From Acetivibrio mesophilus (lineage in GTDB: Bacteria > Bacillota > Clostridia > Acetivibrionales > Acetivibrionaceae), in the NCBI RefSeq assembly GCF_004102745.1, contig NZ_RLII01000013.1, forward strand, positions 27,003-91,002: a DNA stretch of 64,000 nucleotides. The letters are read 5' to 3'. The notes below the pieces were generated by a model. The model saw nothing but the letters and a program-made list of their open reading frames with translations. It was not told where the DNA came from and did not search any database. Position numbers and translations under genes: made by a program. Every line of letters starts with the position of its first letter. Position 1 is the stretch's first letter. Shown here piece by piece: positions 18,441 to 27,392 of the stretch.

Positions 18441-19238
18441 TTATTTATCTATTACGATATCAATTCTCCTATTTTTCTGTCTATTCTCTTCTGTGTCGTT
18501 AGGTGCTATAGGTTTAAATTCACCGTTACCGGTAGCAGTAAGCTTTTCCGGATTTACTCCGCTTTCCTCTACAAGAAACAACACTACATTGGTTGCCCTC
18601 TTCGTAGACAATTCCCAGTTTGTAGGAAACAACATCGTGTTTATCGGCAAATTGTCTGTATGCCCCTGTATGGTAGCACCTCTATTCAGCTCTTTTAGAA
18701 GCTCACCAATCTTTTTTAATGCCTCTTTTCCTGATGGCTTTATGTCTGCTTTACCAAGGTCAAAGAGTATGACAGAGTCTATTCTGACTGTCAAATATGT
18801 ATTATCTTCAATCACCTTTACATATTCATTCAGTTCCATTTCCTCAACAAGACTTTGCACATCCTCAACAAAATCTTCGATTTTTTGGGCCTCACTAGCA
18901 GCATTTCCCCCTGTAAAAGCCCCAATTTCAGCACTTTTTCCTTCATTAAAAGCTTCGTCGCCGTCCTCCATTATATCCCCGGAAACGTTGTTCTCCTTTA
19001 CATTGTAAACCACTGTTCCGTCATTATAACCATAAATACCTCCGCTGCCGCTTCCCATAAAGGCCGCACTCAGCGAATTTGTAATCTGTTGAAATTTTTC
19101 GCTGTCAACACTCGACATGGAGAACAAGAGCACAAAAAAGGTGAGCAACAGTGTAACCATATCACTGTAAGTTGTCATCCATTCGGGTGCACCTTCTGAC
19201 GGTTCATCCTCCGGCATCTGCCTTCTTGGTTTTTTCAT
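18441..19238 (-). CDS. motB: Flagellar motor stator protein MotB
   Basis: MotB has 265 residues. The N-terminus is the typical basic MKKPRR followed by PEWMTTYSDMVTLLLTFFV, in which Asp26 is the ion-carrying residue at the start of the single membrane helix. The periplasmic linker (about 60-125) is acidic. The C-terminal OmpA-like domain (about 135-265) has the peptidoglycan-binding GHTDN motif and the closing NRRIDI. It anchors the MotA stator ring to the wall. It begins 13 bp after motA in the same operon. Asp and flanking residues alone do not tell proton from sodium coupling. Confidence 0.94.
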   Translation of the reverse strand: MKKPRRQMPEDEPSEGAPEWMTTYSDMVTLLLTFFVLLFSMSSVDSEKFQQITNSLSAAFMGSGSGGIYGYNDGTVVYNVKENNVSGDIMEDGDEAFNEGKSAEIGAFTGGNAASEAQKIEDFVEDVQSLVEEMELNEYVKVIEDNTYLTVRIDSVILFDLGKADIKPSGKEALKKIGELLKELNRGATIQGHTDNLPINTMLFPTNWELSTKRATNVVLFLVEESGVNPEKLTATGNGEFKPIAPNDTEENRQKNRRIDIVIDK

Positions 19239-19251
19239 AATTACACCTCAC

Positions 19252-20082
19252 TTATACAGCAGCCTCTCTGCCTTTTTCATTTCTCTCGCTTCTTCTTTCT
19301 TCTGAAGCCTGATTTGTCATCTGATCATATTCAAGCTTTTGTTTTGGCGAAAGGAAGGTTTTCAGTTTATGCTCCAATATCCTTGGGTTTTCTCCTGCTT
19401 GTATAGACAAAACCCCTTCAATAATCATCTTTTTCTCCTGTATTTCTTCCTTGCTCTTTTGAGACAGCTTACTTGCAATAGGGTTACATATTAGATTGGC
19501 AAGAACGCTTCCATAGAAAGTTGTAACTAATGCTATCGCCATAGCTGAACCAATTGCTGAGGGATCATCCAATGCTTCCAACAGCTGTATAAGCCCTATA
19601 AGAGTACCAATCATTCCCCATGCCGGAAATTGTGAAGCCATGGTCTTAAATAATCCTGCACCTTTATCATGGCGGGCTTTCATATTCTCCAACTCAAGAT
19701 CCATTGTGTCAACTATAACTTCCGGTTCAACACCGTCAACAACCAATTGGAGAGATTGCTTTAGAAAGTCATTATCGATATTTTCCTGTTCTGACTCAAG
19801 AGAAAGCAAACCTTCTCTTCTAGCCTTAAGCGAAAGCTCGACCAGCATCTTGATGGTGTCCTGAGGCCTAGATTCCTTCCCAGCCAGCACCTTTACAACC
19901 ACCTTCATAATCTTTGCAAACTCGGTGATCTTACAGGAGATAAGAGTGGCACAAAGTCCTCCGCCAAGAACAATAATAATCGACGGGAGATGCACGAAGG
20001 ACCATATTCTTCCTCCAATCATAATAGACCATATTAAACATACAATACCTACAATCATTCCTATAAGAGTAGCTAGATCCAT
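19252..20082 (-). CDS. motA: Flagellar motor stator protein MotA
   Basis: MotA has 276 residues and four transmembrane helices: residues about 3-22, 30-50, 150-172 and 180-205. The conserved PAWGMIGTLIGLI segment opens helix 3, with the proline essential in MotA proteins. The cytoplasmic loop between helices 2 and 3 carries charged residues (LKARREGLLSLE) that contact FliG. The C-terminal tail is highly charged. It is the first gene of motAB. A sigma-D-like sequence (20127-20154) lies 45-70 bp upstream, which fits late flagellar control. Confidence 0.94.
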   Translation of the reverse strand: MDLATLIGMIVGIVCLIWSIMIGGRIWSFVHLPSIIIVLGGGLCATLISCKITEFAKIMKVVVKVLAGKESRPQDTIKMLVELSLKARREGLLSLESEQENIDNDFLKQSLQLVVDGVEPEVIVDTMDLELENMKARHDKGAGLFKTMASQFPAWGMIGTLIGLIQLLEALDDPSAIGSAMAIALVTTFYGSVLANLICNPIASKLSQKSKEEIQEKKMIIEGVLSIQAGENPRILEHKLKTFLSPKQKLEYDQMTNQASEERRSERNEKGREAAV

Positions 20083-20126
20083 AAATTCTCGCCTTCTATC
20101 CTTATATTTTTGAACCTGCTATCTAT

Positions 20127-20154
20127 ATATCGGAATAATTAAGTAATAAGATTA
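20127..20154 (-). promoter_or_regulatory. Candidate sigma-D (FliA-type) promoter of motAB
   Basis: The minus strand reads TAAT, 16 nt, then TCCGATAT; the sigma-D consensus is TAAA, 14-16 nt, GCCGATAT. Each box has one mismatch. The position about 45 bp upstream of the motA start and the motility function of the operon support it. Confidence 0.45.
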
Positions 20155-20478
20155 TAATTTCCTATGTTTTTTTATTCTTTTATTCTATTGACTCATTAAA
20201 CCTTGATAACTACTGCATCTGTGTCCTTAAATAAACATATTCTTCTGTATTAATGGCAAAAATCGCTTTATTTTTTATCTTATTTGCGATATAATGATAC
20301 TGGGAAAAAGTATATTTTTCCTTTTTATAAACATCTGTAGTCTTACTCATATAATCATATGTAAAAGAGGAGTGATAGAATTAACCTCGTTTGAACTTAT
20401 TGTTCACAACCTTATGTAAAAATCATATAATTTAGAAAGAAGATTAACAAAGATAAGAAATTTTGGGGAGGAATCACA
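20155..20478. other. Intergenic region motA / 20479 gene
   Basis: This AT-rich region contains a short hairpin GGAAAAA/TTTTTCC (20304-20322) followed by TTTTT, and an isolated TATAAT at 20290. No gene is evident. The promoter of the plus-strand gene at 20479 probably lies here. Confidence 0.35.
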
Positions 20479-21309
20479 ATGAAAAAGTTAAGAACTCTTG
20501 CTTTTCGCTTTGTTGTCTACTCTATTTTGCTCTGTACGCTGTTTCTATCAACCACCTTTCAAAGTATTGCATCTACCAACGTAAAAGTATATTTTGATGG
20601 CAAACTAATGGAATTTGGAACTAACGCCAACGATCCAGCTCCTTATATTAAGGAAGGAAGAACACTTATTCCCTTCCGTAGAATATTTGAAGCTTTGGGT
20701 ATGGATGTTAGCTGGGATTCTACGCTCCGTATGGTTACAGCTAATGGAAACGACATTGAAATGACTCTTTACATAGGGAAAAAAATTGCCCTTGTAAACG
20801 GAGAAGAAAAGGAACTTGATGTCGCTGCGGAAATAACCGATGGCAGAACCTTTGTTCCATTAAGATTTGTCAGTGAAAACTGTGGAGCTGATGTTGCTTG
20901 GGATGACAGCACCAAGTCTGTGTACATAACAATGCCTGAAAATATGCCGTCCTCCTCAGGAGAAACGCCACCAGCTGTAGAAAGGAAAAGCTTAGGCGAT
21001 GAAACTACATATCAAGACATGACATTTTCCTTTGACGAAGTTGTAGTTAAAGAAGTAGAAGGAACTAATGACGTTAGAATAACTGTAAAAGGCAAAACCA
21101 ATATAAAGGGTTCGACTTTACTTCTTGAGCTTTACAGTACTACCGGTAAATCTGTTAAAGTCAGAGTTTATGCCCAACCATCACAATCTGATACATATGA
21201 GTTTTCCGGCTCGGCTTTTGCTTCAAAATCTTTTGTTCCAGAAGTAATGTATGTAACAACGCCATTTAAGGATGAAAAATATATAAGAATTGCAAGATAT
21301 GATATCTAA
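20479..21309 (+). CDS. Secreted protein with copper amine oxidase-like (stalk) domain
   Basis: The protein has 276 residues. A signal peptide (residues 1-31, ending near SIAST) is followed by a copper amine oxidase N-terminal-type domain at about 33-155. Its two signature repeats are visible: GRTLIPFRRIFEALGMDVSW and GRTFVPLRFVSENCGADVAW. Despite the name this domain carries no oxidase activity and is frequent in secreted clostridial proteins, where it is thought to act as a surface module. The remaining 110 residues are beta-rich and unassigned. A GGGGAGG ribosome site precedes the ATG. It is the first of three consecutive exported proteins on the plus strand. Confidence 0.82.
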   Translation: MKKLRTLAFRFVVYSILLCTLFLSTTFQSIASTNVKVYFDGKLMEFGTNANDPAPYIKEGRTLIPFRRIFEALGMDVSWDSTLRMVTANGNDIEMTLYIGKKIALVNGEEKELDVAAEITDGRTFVPLRFVSENCGADVAWDDSTKSVYITMPENMPSSSGETPPAVERKSLGDETTYQDMTFSFDEVVVKEVEGTNDVRITVKGKTNIKGSTLLLELYSTTGKSVKVRVYAQPSQSDTYEFSGSAFASKSFVPEVMYVTTPFKDEKYIRIARYDI

Positions 21310-21403
21310 TGATTTCAACAAACTTTTATATGACATCATAGCCACTCAATTTTTTAACCGGGTATTTTAGAAAGACTATAAAAAATATTAGGGAGGTATG
21401 TAC

Positions 21404-24397
21404 ATGAAAAGAAATTCTTGTTTTAGAACTCTTGCATTTCTGATGGTTCTCGGTATCTTTCTTAACCTTTCATTAATGACAGGTTTTAATGGCCTTTTTG
21501 TAGAAAATGTATTTGCGGCTGAAGAGGTCGAATTCCCGGTCTTAAGTAATAGGGTTTCTGTAACATTAAAAAACATTAGGAAAGATGTTCCATCAGACAC
21601 CATAGCTCTGCAACTTGGTATTATTAACTTAAATAAAGGAAGAAATATAAATTTAGACGACCTTAAATTAAGATACTACTTTTCTGATGATGGCTGCAGT
21701 CCTATAGACATAGATGTAAAATCGTTCGGTACAGCTGCACTGATCTATAATCCAGGATTGGTTAAAACCACATTGGTGAAAGGTTTGCCTTATGCAGGTG
21801 CTGATAGCTATGTTGAAATAAAGTTTACAGGATCTGTAGAACTGAGTTATGATAGAAAACCTATATACATTGAGCTTCATATAAAAGAAAGCGACATATA
21901 CAATGACTTCAATCAATTCAATGACTATTCCAATAATAATTACTATGCTCCTTTTTTACCTGAAAACTTTTTTGCATCGGGAAGAGTACCAATTTTTATT
22001 TATGATTCAAGTAAATCTGATTTTGTACTCCTGTCTGGCGTATTACCTAGTGAGACATCCAAGATTCCAACGCCAACTACAACACCTGTAGCCTCCCCTT
22101 CTCCTTCTCCTGCGGTTAGTCCAGGTGAGAAAATATTGGCTACTGCTGACGGAAATATAGTTGGACCAAACCCTACTCCTGCTGGGTTATTTGAGCCAGC
22201 CAATATAGGATTCCCTCATCAAGGTTCTATAGATGTCGGTTTTTCTCCTCGTCAAAAAGAAGCCCTGATTCTGCTTGATTCATCTTATGAATCTACCAAA
22301 GTAGAATCTGAACTAAGTAACATTTTTAAATATTGTCTATTCTCAAGCGGTGATTCTTTATATCAAGGAGAAGGAATAACAATAGAGGGCGATGTGTTCA
22401 CAAGAAATCTGATGGATGTTAGAATGTCAAGGATCGATGTGACAGGAAAAGTTGAGTATAGCGAAAGAACTACTGAATCCTATGGTGGACCATTAGGTTC
22501 TGATGAATCAAAGATGGATAGTAAGGAAGCAAGCAGATATGATCGCTATCTTGCACCTGATGAAAATGGAGACTATTCAACTCTATTTTCAATGATACAG
22601 GATAAAGTTGCAAAACTGCCTGAGAAAGATGATGCTAAATTTTTGTTTATGGAAGATATTATCCCAAACTATTACCCTGCAGCCCATACAGACCCCAATT
22701 GGCGTAAAAGAGCTGCAGAGTTTTACTATGATGATACTGACAGGTCTGTATCTATAGCATATCGTTCAAAAGAAGCTGGAGGATTTAATCGTACCTATGA
22801 TAATACTTTCCCAGAATATCTTATAAAACAAGATAGGGACGACGGCGGATTTGTACTTAAGTCTAATATGTTTTTTGATGGTAATCTTGTAATAAGTGTC
22901 AAAAACATTAAGCAAGAATTAATTGGTGGAGCTACATCCGCTTTTATATATGCTTACGGTGACATAACCTTACAAGGTACAGATGCAGACTTTGAAGATG
23001 TATATCTTATAACCAAATATGGAAATATTAATATTGAAACAACTGGTTCTACTATATCCGGAATTGCATTTGCCCCAAATGGAGAAATTAAAATTAATGG
23101 TCAAAACAACACTCTTCAAGGTAGTTTTGTTGGAAACTCTATTGTAAGCACCTCAGGTAATACCTCTTTTAAGGGACCCAGTGATGGCCAATTAGACGAC
23201 ATTGAAGATGCCTTAAAAACTACTGAGGGTTTTGACACAATTAGGAATGCAATAGCTTTACTTCCTTATATATTTGATGAGTATACAAGAGCGGGAATCA
23301 TAACCTATTCCGACTATGCAGATATAAATGATTCACACATTAAAGATCGTTGGAAATTCTTTGATTCTTCCACTGAACGGGAGGAGTTCTTAGATTATAC
23401 TATAGAGCTGTCAGCAGACGTAGATTCCAAGAAAAGCAATCTTGGTGATGGCTTAAGAAAAGCTTTGGATGTCTTTATTAAACATTCCGACCCTGAGTCT
23501 GAGAAATATATATATATCTTCACAGGCCTTGATCCAAATGCATATACCAGATCTCATACTGGAAGCCAGTTTGAAACCGACCCAGCATACGACACTAGTG
23601 ACTTCTATATTTCTGATGAAACTGGAAGCAACAATAATGGAAATAAATATGTTATAGAAATAATGAAATTAATAGATGCTTATAATCGCACCTCAGGCAA
23701 TGGTAAAATAAGACCTATACTTATTGATTTGACTACCTATATTAAAGAATCAAATATAAAAAATGGTGTGAAAGAGTCTGATATTGAAATCGATGATTTA
23801 AGAAGTCTTGCTTCCGACTTGGGAATTAGTGTCTATGACTCTGAAGAGAAAGCTTACTATTGTCCTTCATTAGAGGATATACAATCTCTTTCAATTATTA
23901 ATGAGCTGGCATATATTTCAAACACTATTCCACCTAAATTGGCTGTGGAAAACTTGACAATCAATTCAGCGAAATTTGAATTGTCACTGCCAAGCCACCT
24001 CAAGCCGGTTGAACTGTTCTTCAAGAAAGCAGATGGTTCGAAAGAATCAATTGTTAATTTGACTGAGCTTACGCCATCCGGTGGCAAGTACAATATCAGT
24101 CACATCTTCACCGATGATGAGCTTGCGAACCTCACAAGTATTGATGACGGTTTGAGCTACGACTTAGAAAGCCGTGAACTATACCTCACACTGATTGTCA
24201 ACTATTCTGATGACTTCACCGAGAATACTCTATCCATTGAAGGTGTTGTTGATATTGCCGGACCTCAGGTAACATACGAATTGTACGAAGATAAAAATGG
24301 TGACGGCATAAAATCCGAAGGTGAAGATGAGTTTGAAGTTGTAGTACCTTTCGACAACATAAAGTTTAACGTAGTCTATAAGAAGGATATAAACTAA
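21404..24397 (+). CDS. Secreted CBM3 plus von Willebrand A-like protein
   Basis: The protein has 997 residues. The start at ATG 21404 is set by GGGAGG 7 nt upstream; ATG 21398 is too close. Residues 1-38 are a signal peptide. Residues about 45-205 match a family 3 carbohydrate-binding module (DLKLRYYFSDDG, DSYVEIKFTG, NQFNDYSNNNYY), which binds cellulose. A Pro/Thr/Ser linker (about 222-242) follows. Residue 285 on (EALILLDSS) looks like strand 1 of a von Willebrand A fold. About 300 residues with bactofilin-like or beta-helix features (GNINIETTGSTISG, GEIKINGQNNTLQG) come next. The rest of a vWA domain (AGIITYSD, NLGDGLRKAL, YIYIFTG) lies at about 598-838. The end has a Ca-binding-like DKNGDG. 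The domains are visible; the role, perhaps attachment to plant cell wall, is inferred. Confidence 0.8.
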   Translation: MKRNSCFRTLAFLMVLGIFLNLSLMTGFNGLFVENVFAAEEVEFPVLSNRVSVTLKNIRKDVPSDTIALQLGIINLNKGRNINLDDLKLRYYFSDDGCSPIDIDVKSFGTAALIYNPGLVKTTLVKGLPYAGADSYVEIKFTGSVELSYDRKPIYIELHIKESDIYNDFNQFNDYSNNNYYAPFLPENFFASGRVPIFIYDSSKSDFVLLSGVLPSETSKIPTPTTTPVASPSPSPAVSPGEKILATADGNIVGPNPTPAGLFEPANIGFPHQGSIDVGFSPRQKEALILLDSSYESTKVESELSNIFKYCLFSSGDSLYQGEGITIEGDVFTRNLMDVRMSRIDVTGKVEYSERTTESYGGPLGSDESKMDSKEASRYDRYLAPDENGDYSTLFSMIQDKVAKLPEKDDAKFLFMEDIIPNYYPAAHTDPNWRKRAAEFYYDDTDRSVSIAYRSKEAGGFNRTYDNTFPEYLIKQDRDDGGFVLKSNMFFDGNLVISVKNIKQELIGGATSAFIYAYGDITLQGTDADFEDVYLITKYGNINIETTGSTISGIAFAPNGEIKINGQNNTLQGSFVGNSIVSTSGNTSFKGPSDGQLDDIEDALKTTEGFDTIRNAIALLPYIFDEYTRAGIITYSDYADINDSHIKDRWKFFDSSTEREEFLDYTIELSADVDSKKSNLGDGLRKALDVFIKHSDPESEKYIYIFTGLDPNAYTRSHTGSQFETDPAYDTSDFYISDETGSNNNGNKYVIEIMKLIDAYNRTSGNGKIRPILIDLTTYIKESNIKNGVKESDIEIDDLRSLASDLGISVYDSEEKAYYCPSLEDIQSLSIINELAYISNTIPPKLAVENLTINSAKFELSLPSHLKPVELFFKKADGSKESIVNLTELTPSGGKYNISHIFTDDELANLTSIDDGLSYDLESRELYLTLIVNYSDDFTENTLSIEGVVDIAGPQVTYELYEDKNGDGIKSEGEDEFEVVVPFDNIKFNVVYKKDIN

Positions 24398-24421
24398 GCC
24401 GAAATAAAAAGCAACTCTTAC

Positions 24422-24456
24422 AAAAAGCTCTGGGGCGCAAATCCCAGAGCTTTTAT
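24422..24456 (+). terminator. Terminator after the CBM3-vWA gene
   Basis: Stem AAAAGCTCTGGG/CCCAGAGCTTTT with an 8-nt loop, then ATT, 25 bp after the stop. The A- and T-rich arm ends make it potentially bidirectional. The next 280 bp up to the 24738 gene hold no gene; an extended -10 TGTTATAAT at 24629-24637 is the likeliest promoter there. Confidence 0.85.
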
Positions 24457-24737
24457 TAATATTTAGCAACTCTAATTAGCGATTATCCATTAAATGCTTA
24501 CGCTGTTCATTAAGCAATAATTAGTAATAGTACTATTCATCTAACATAACTCTTTACGCTCTTTCATTTTTGCGAGCACAAAAAATTCAAGATGTGAGAT
24601 AATTGTTATGTAATATTGTGAAGTTATATGTTATAATATGTACGTACGTGTAATTTTATATGATAATGCTTTATGTGCAGATTTTCAAACATTACTAATA
24701 GCAAAATTCTGCAAGTAATTTGTCAGGAGGTCAAATA

Positions 24738-25793
24738 ATGAGCAGTGAACAAAATAACAAAAATAACTCCAAAATAATGTTGGTTTCTTCGGCCGTAATT
24801 CTTATTTTGCTGTTTGTGGTTCTTATATCTAAGCTTGGCTCGGAATCGCCTTCTCAGCCATCTCAACCCGAGTCTATACGTTCAAGGTTAAACGCACCCA
24901 TAAGTCTTGATACAAATGTGAAAAACGCTTTGACATGTGATTCTCTTGCTGTAACGGATGAATATATTTTCTATTCAAACACCGAAGGTCTTTACAGAAC
25001 CAATAAAGACGGCTCAAACAAACTCGAACTGGAGTCTGGAGAAATCTTAAATATCAATATATATAATAATTACTTATATTATACTAAAAGAATTACCGAA
25101 GACAAAACCATAGCTAATACCAATTATACTCATAATATTATTAAGCAGTCTTTTGACGGCTCAGAAAAAACTGAAATTGCCAGTGTAAACTGTCAAAGAG
25201 TAGGGTCAATGCTAGTAGCCAATGACCTGATAATACATAAACTTATCGTATTTGAGGGTGACGGTGGTACAAATGATTTAGGTGAGCCGACAGGAAAGCT
25301 TGTAAGCAAATACAGCGCAATATTGATTGAAGACAGCAAACATGTCAGCGATGTATCTGAGGAACAATACAACTCAATAATGACACTGAATTATCCTTTC
25401 AATCAATCGGAGCTTGACAGTTACCTCCGTGAAGATAATAATAATTTTTCTGTAAGAAGTTCGAAATACTCTGTCAGCGATACAATGTATTTTGAAGGAC
25501 GACGCATGAAGGAACCTAAAGATGCAGCTATATTTAGTATTTCAAAAAAAGACAACAAGCTTAACCTTATTACCAAATATGATGCGGTTACAGAAGATAA
25601 TTACACTATTGATAATTCTCTTACAGGTTTTTGTTACAATGAAAACGATAACAGTCTTTACTACATATTATCGGCAAGAAAAAAAGTTAAAGACAGCGCT
25701 TCCATAAGTGAAAAGCTTGACCTGTGCAAGCTGGATTTGAGCAACAACTCAATAACTGTTATTGACACCATATTTAAATCTGAGGATTTTTAG
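24738..25793 (+). CDS. Membrane-anchored DUF5050-like beta-propeller protein
   Basis: The protein has 351 residues. The start at ATG 24738 has AGGAGG 8 nt upstream. One hydrophobic helix at residues about 14-36 acts as a membrane anchor or uncleaved signal, followed by a Ser/Pro/Gln-rich spacer. The rest shows repeats of the DUF5050 type seen in beta-propellers: YIFYSNTEGLYRTNKDGSN, YLYYTKRI, and SLYYILSARKK, where tyrosine-rich strands alternate with turns. Such domains are found outside the cell in clostridia, with unknown ligands. It follows two other exported proteins but has its own upstream region. Family assignment is moderate; function unknown. Confidence 0.7.
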   Translation: MSSEQNNKNNSKIMLVSSAVILILLFVVLISKLGSESPSQPSQPESIRSRLNAPISLDTNVKNALTCDSLAVTDEYIFYSNTEGLYRTNKDGSNKLELESGEILNINIYNNYLYYTKRITEDKTIANTNYTHNIIKQSFDGSEKTEIASVNCQRVGSMLVANDLIIHKLIVFEGDGGTNDLGEPTGKLVSKYSAILIEDSKHVSDVSEEQYNSIMTLNYPFNQSELDSYLREDNNNFSVRSSKYSVSDTMYFEGRRMKEPKDAAIFSISKKDNKLNLITKYDAVTEDNYTIDNSLTGFCYNENDNSLYYILSARKKVKDSASISEKLDLCKLDLSNNSITVIDTIFKSEDF

Positions 25794-25833
25794 TTAAGTT
25801 AAAAAGCTTATAATATTAGCTCCTTCTTGTAAA

Positions 25834-25887
25834 TTAAAATAAAACATGAGTTGAAGAAATATTTCTTCAACTCATGTTTTATTTTAA
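25834..25887 (+). terminator. 54-bp perfect palindrome, probable terminator
   Basis: Two 27-nt arms, exact reverse complements with no spacer, meet at 25860/25861. The core arms contain AAACATGAGTTG/CAACTCATGTTT and end in A/T runs on both sides, so it could stop transcription from either strand. It lies 40 bp after the stop of the DUF5050-like gene. Confidence 0.75.
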
Positions 25888-25937
25888 AAGAAATTATAGT
25901 TCTTTATTATCATCGATTTTTGAATACTTCATTTAAG

Positions 25938-25998
25938 AATAAAAGCTCATGCCATCGAGTCCCTTTTCTTTAACCTCTTTCATTTCACTCCAAGAGGC
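25938..25998 (-). repeat. Dispersed post-terminator repeat, copy 3
   Basis: This copy follows the terminator of the minus-strand tRNA-Arg gene. The GCCTCTT-type hairpin is kept (AGCCTCTTGG to CAAGAGG-like arms with one change); the GGGAC hairpin is damaged. This is the only copy here behind a stable RNA gene, so the element does not depend on a coding region upstream. Confidence 0.8.
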
Positions 25999-26036
25999 TA
26001 AAAAATATCAGGTGATCCTTTTTAGAACCACCTGAT
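25999..26036 (-). terminator. Terminator of tRNA-Arg
   Basis: On the minus strand stem ATCAGGTG/CACCTGAT with a loop of about 14, followed by ATTTTTTA, 12 bp beyond the tRNA 3' end. Confidence 0.8.
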
Positions 26037-26047
26037 ACCGTCATTTT

Positions 26048-26124
26048 TGGCGCGCCCAAGAGGAGTCGAACCCCTAGCCTTTTGATCCGTAGTCAAACGC
26101 TCTATCCAATTGAGCTATGGGCGC
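26048..26124 (-). tRNA. tRNA-Arg (anticodon ACG)
   Basis: Reading the minus strand gives a 77-nt cloverleaf. The acceptor is GCGCCCA paired with TGGGCGC, there is a D-arm with AGCTC and GAGC, the anticodon stem is TTTGA/TCAAA with loop CTACGGA (anticodon ACG), the T-arm contains GGTTCGACTCC, and G plus an encoded CCA end it. A34 is normally edited to inosine by TadA. Single gene with its own terminator. Confidence 0.97.
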
Positions 26125-26381
26125 AAAAGTAATTTTAATGAACATATAATATAATAATATAAATTATAAAAAAAATCAACAACATTATTTTCTTTTTCTC
26201 AAAAGCAAAATTCAAAACACCTGCTAGATTGCCAAAACACTTCAAAAACAAGTTTAAAAGAAGTTTATTTTCCTTGAATACTTTATATAAGGTTTATTAT
26301 TCCTGTAACATGTCAATTTTATATGATATAATAAGGATATTTGAAAAGAATATTTTCCCATAATAATGAGGGGATGATTTA

Positions 26382-27359
26382 ATGTTTTTTGAGTCTTACA
26401 AATCAATTTTGTATTCGGATACCCAAGTTCCGGATATTTTTATTACCGAGTACATGCCTTTGCTCAGTTCCGACAGTGTAAAGGTGTATTTATACTGCCT
26501 TTTTTTAAGCAAGCACAACAAGAGTGCTTCAACAGAAGAGTTTGCCAAAAGCTTGGGACTTGAAGTCACAAAGGTAAAAGAATGTCTCGCCCAGCTTGAA
26601 AACCTCGGTGTACTCTCTTGGAAGGAAAACGGCCTTGTGCTTCATGACCTTAAAGAAAAGGAAATTAAGAAAATGTATCGCTTAAAAACCACCTCCACAC
26701 CGGAGGAAGCTGTGTCCAACTGTGAAAAGAACAAGAAGCGCAATGAAATAATTTATACGATAAACAATACATTCTTCCAAGGTATTATGTCTCCTTCATG
26801 GTATACCGATATCGATACTTGGTTTGATAGGTACAAATTTGACGAAGATGTTATGTTGGCACTGTTTCAATACTGCTTTGACCAGAAGGGGCTTGTCAAA
26901 CCTTACATAGAAAAAGTAGCTGAGAACTGGAAAAACAGGAATATCAAGAACTCCTTCGACCTTGATAATTACTCTATCGAATACAAAAAGTTCAAGGATG
27001 TTCGCAGTGCCATTGTTAAAAAGCTGAAGCTCGGCAGAAACCTCACCGAGTTTGAGGAGGAATATGTTGAAAAGTGGGTTATGGATTATGGATACAGCAT
27101 TGACACCATTGAGCTTGCTTTAAAAAAGACAACCTCTAAAACCAACCCGAATTTCAATTATCTGGACAGCATAATTACCGACTGGCACAAAAATAGCCTA
27201 AAAACCAAAGAAGATATTGCCGTTTATGAAACCGCAAGAAGAAAGAAGACTTCAAATAAAACCAGCTCTGTGGCATCTGCCGCTGTGCCTCAAAGAGGCA
27301 ACTTCGAGCAAAGAAAATACGAGGATGGGTATTTGAACAGTCTTTATGAAAACGCATAA
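26382..27359 (+). CDS. DnaD-domain replication initiation protein
   Basis: The protein has 325 residues. The N-terminal winged-helix region (residues about 15-85) reads VKVYLYCLFLSKHNKSAS-TEEFAKSLGL, like DnaD/DnaB of Firmicutes. The C-terminal half holds two DnaB_2-type helical units with a YxxG-like element (IIYTINNTFFQG at about 125; FEEEYVEKWVMDYGYSIDTIELAL at about 225, then NFNYLDSIITDWH). The family remodels origin DNA and helps load the replicative helicase. It sits directly before a DnaC/DnaI-like ATPase gene (33-bp gap), a pairing that supports a primosome role. A TATAAT at 26327 with a weak -35 is a possible promoter. Confidence 0.88.
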   Translation: MFFESYKSILYSDTQVPDIFITEYMPLLSSDSVKVYLYCLFLSKHNKSASTEEFAKSLGLEVTKVKECLAQLENLGVLSWKENGLVLHDLKEKEIKKMYRLKTTSTPEEAVSNCEKNKKRNEIIYTINNTFFQGIMSPSWYTDIDTWFDRYKFDEDVMLALFQYCFDQKGLVKPYIEKVAENWKNRNIKNSFDLDNYSIEYKKFKDVRSAIVKKLKLGRNLTEFEEEYVEKWVMDYGYSIDTIELALKKTTSKTNPNFNYLDSIITDWHKNSLKTKEDIAVYETARRKKTSNKTSSVASAAVPQRGNFEQRKYEDGYLNSLYENA

Positions 27360-27392
27360 ACCTAAAAAGGTACTGGGAAATAAGGAGGCAGC

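Noticed and set aside
26125..26200. Promoter of tRNA-Arg (TTGATT with TATTAT at 17 bp)
   Set aside because: The region is almost pure A/T, so a match of this quality is expected by chance.
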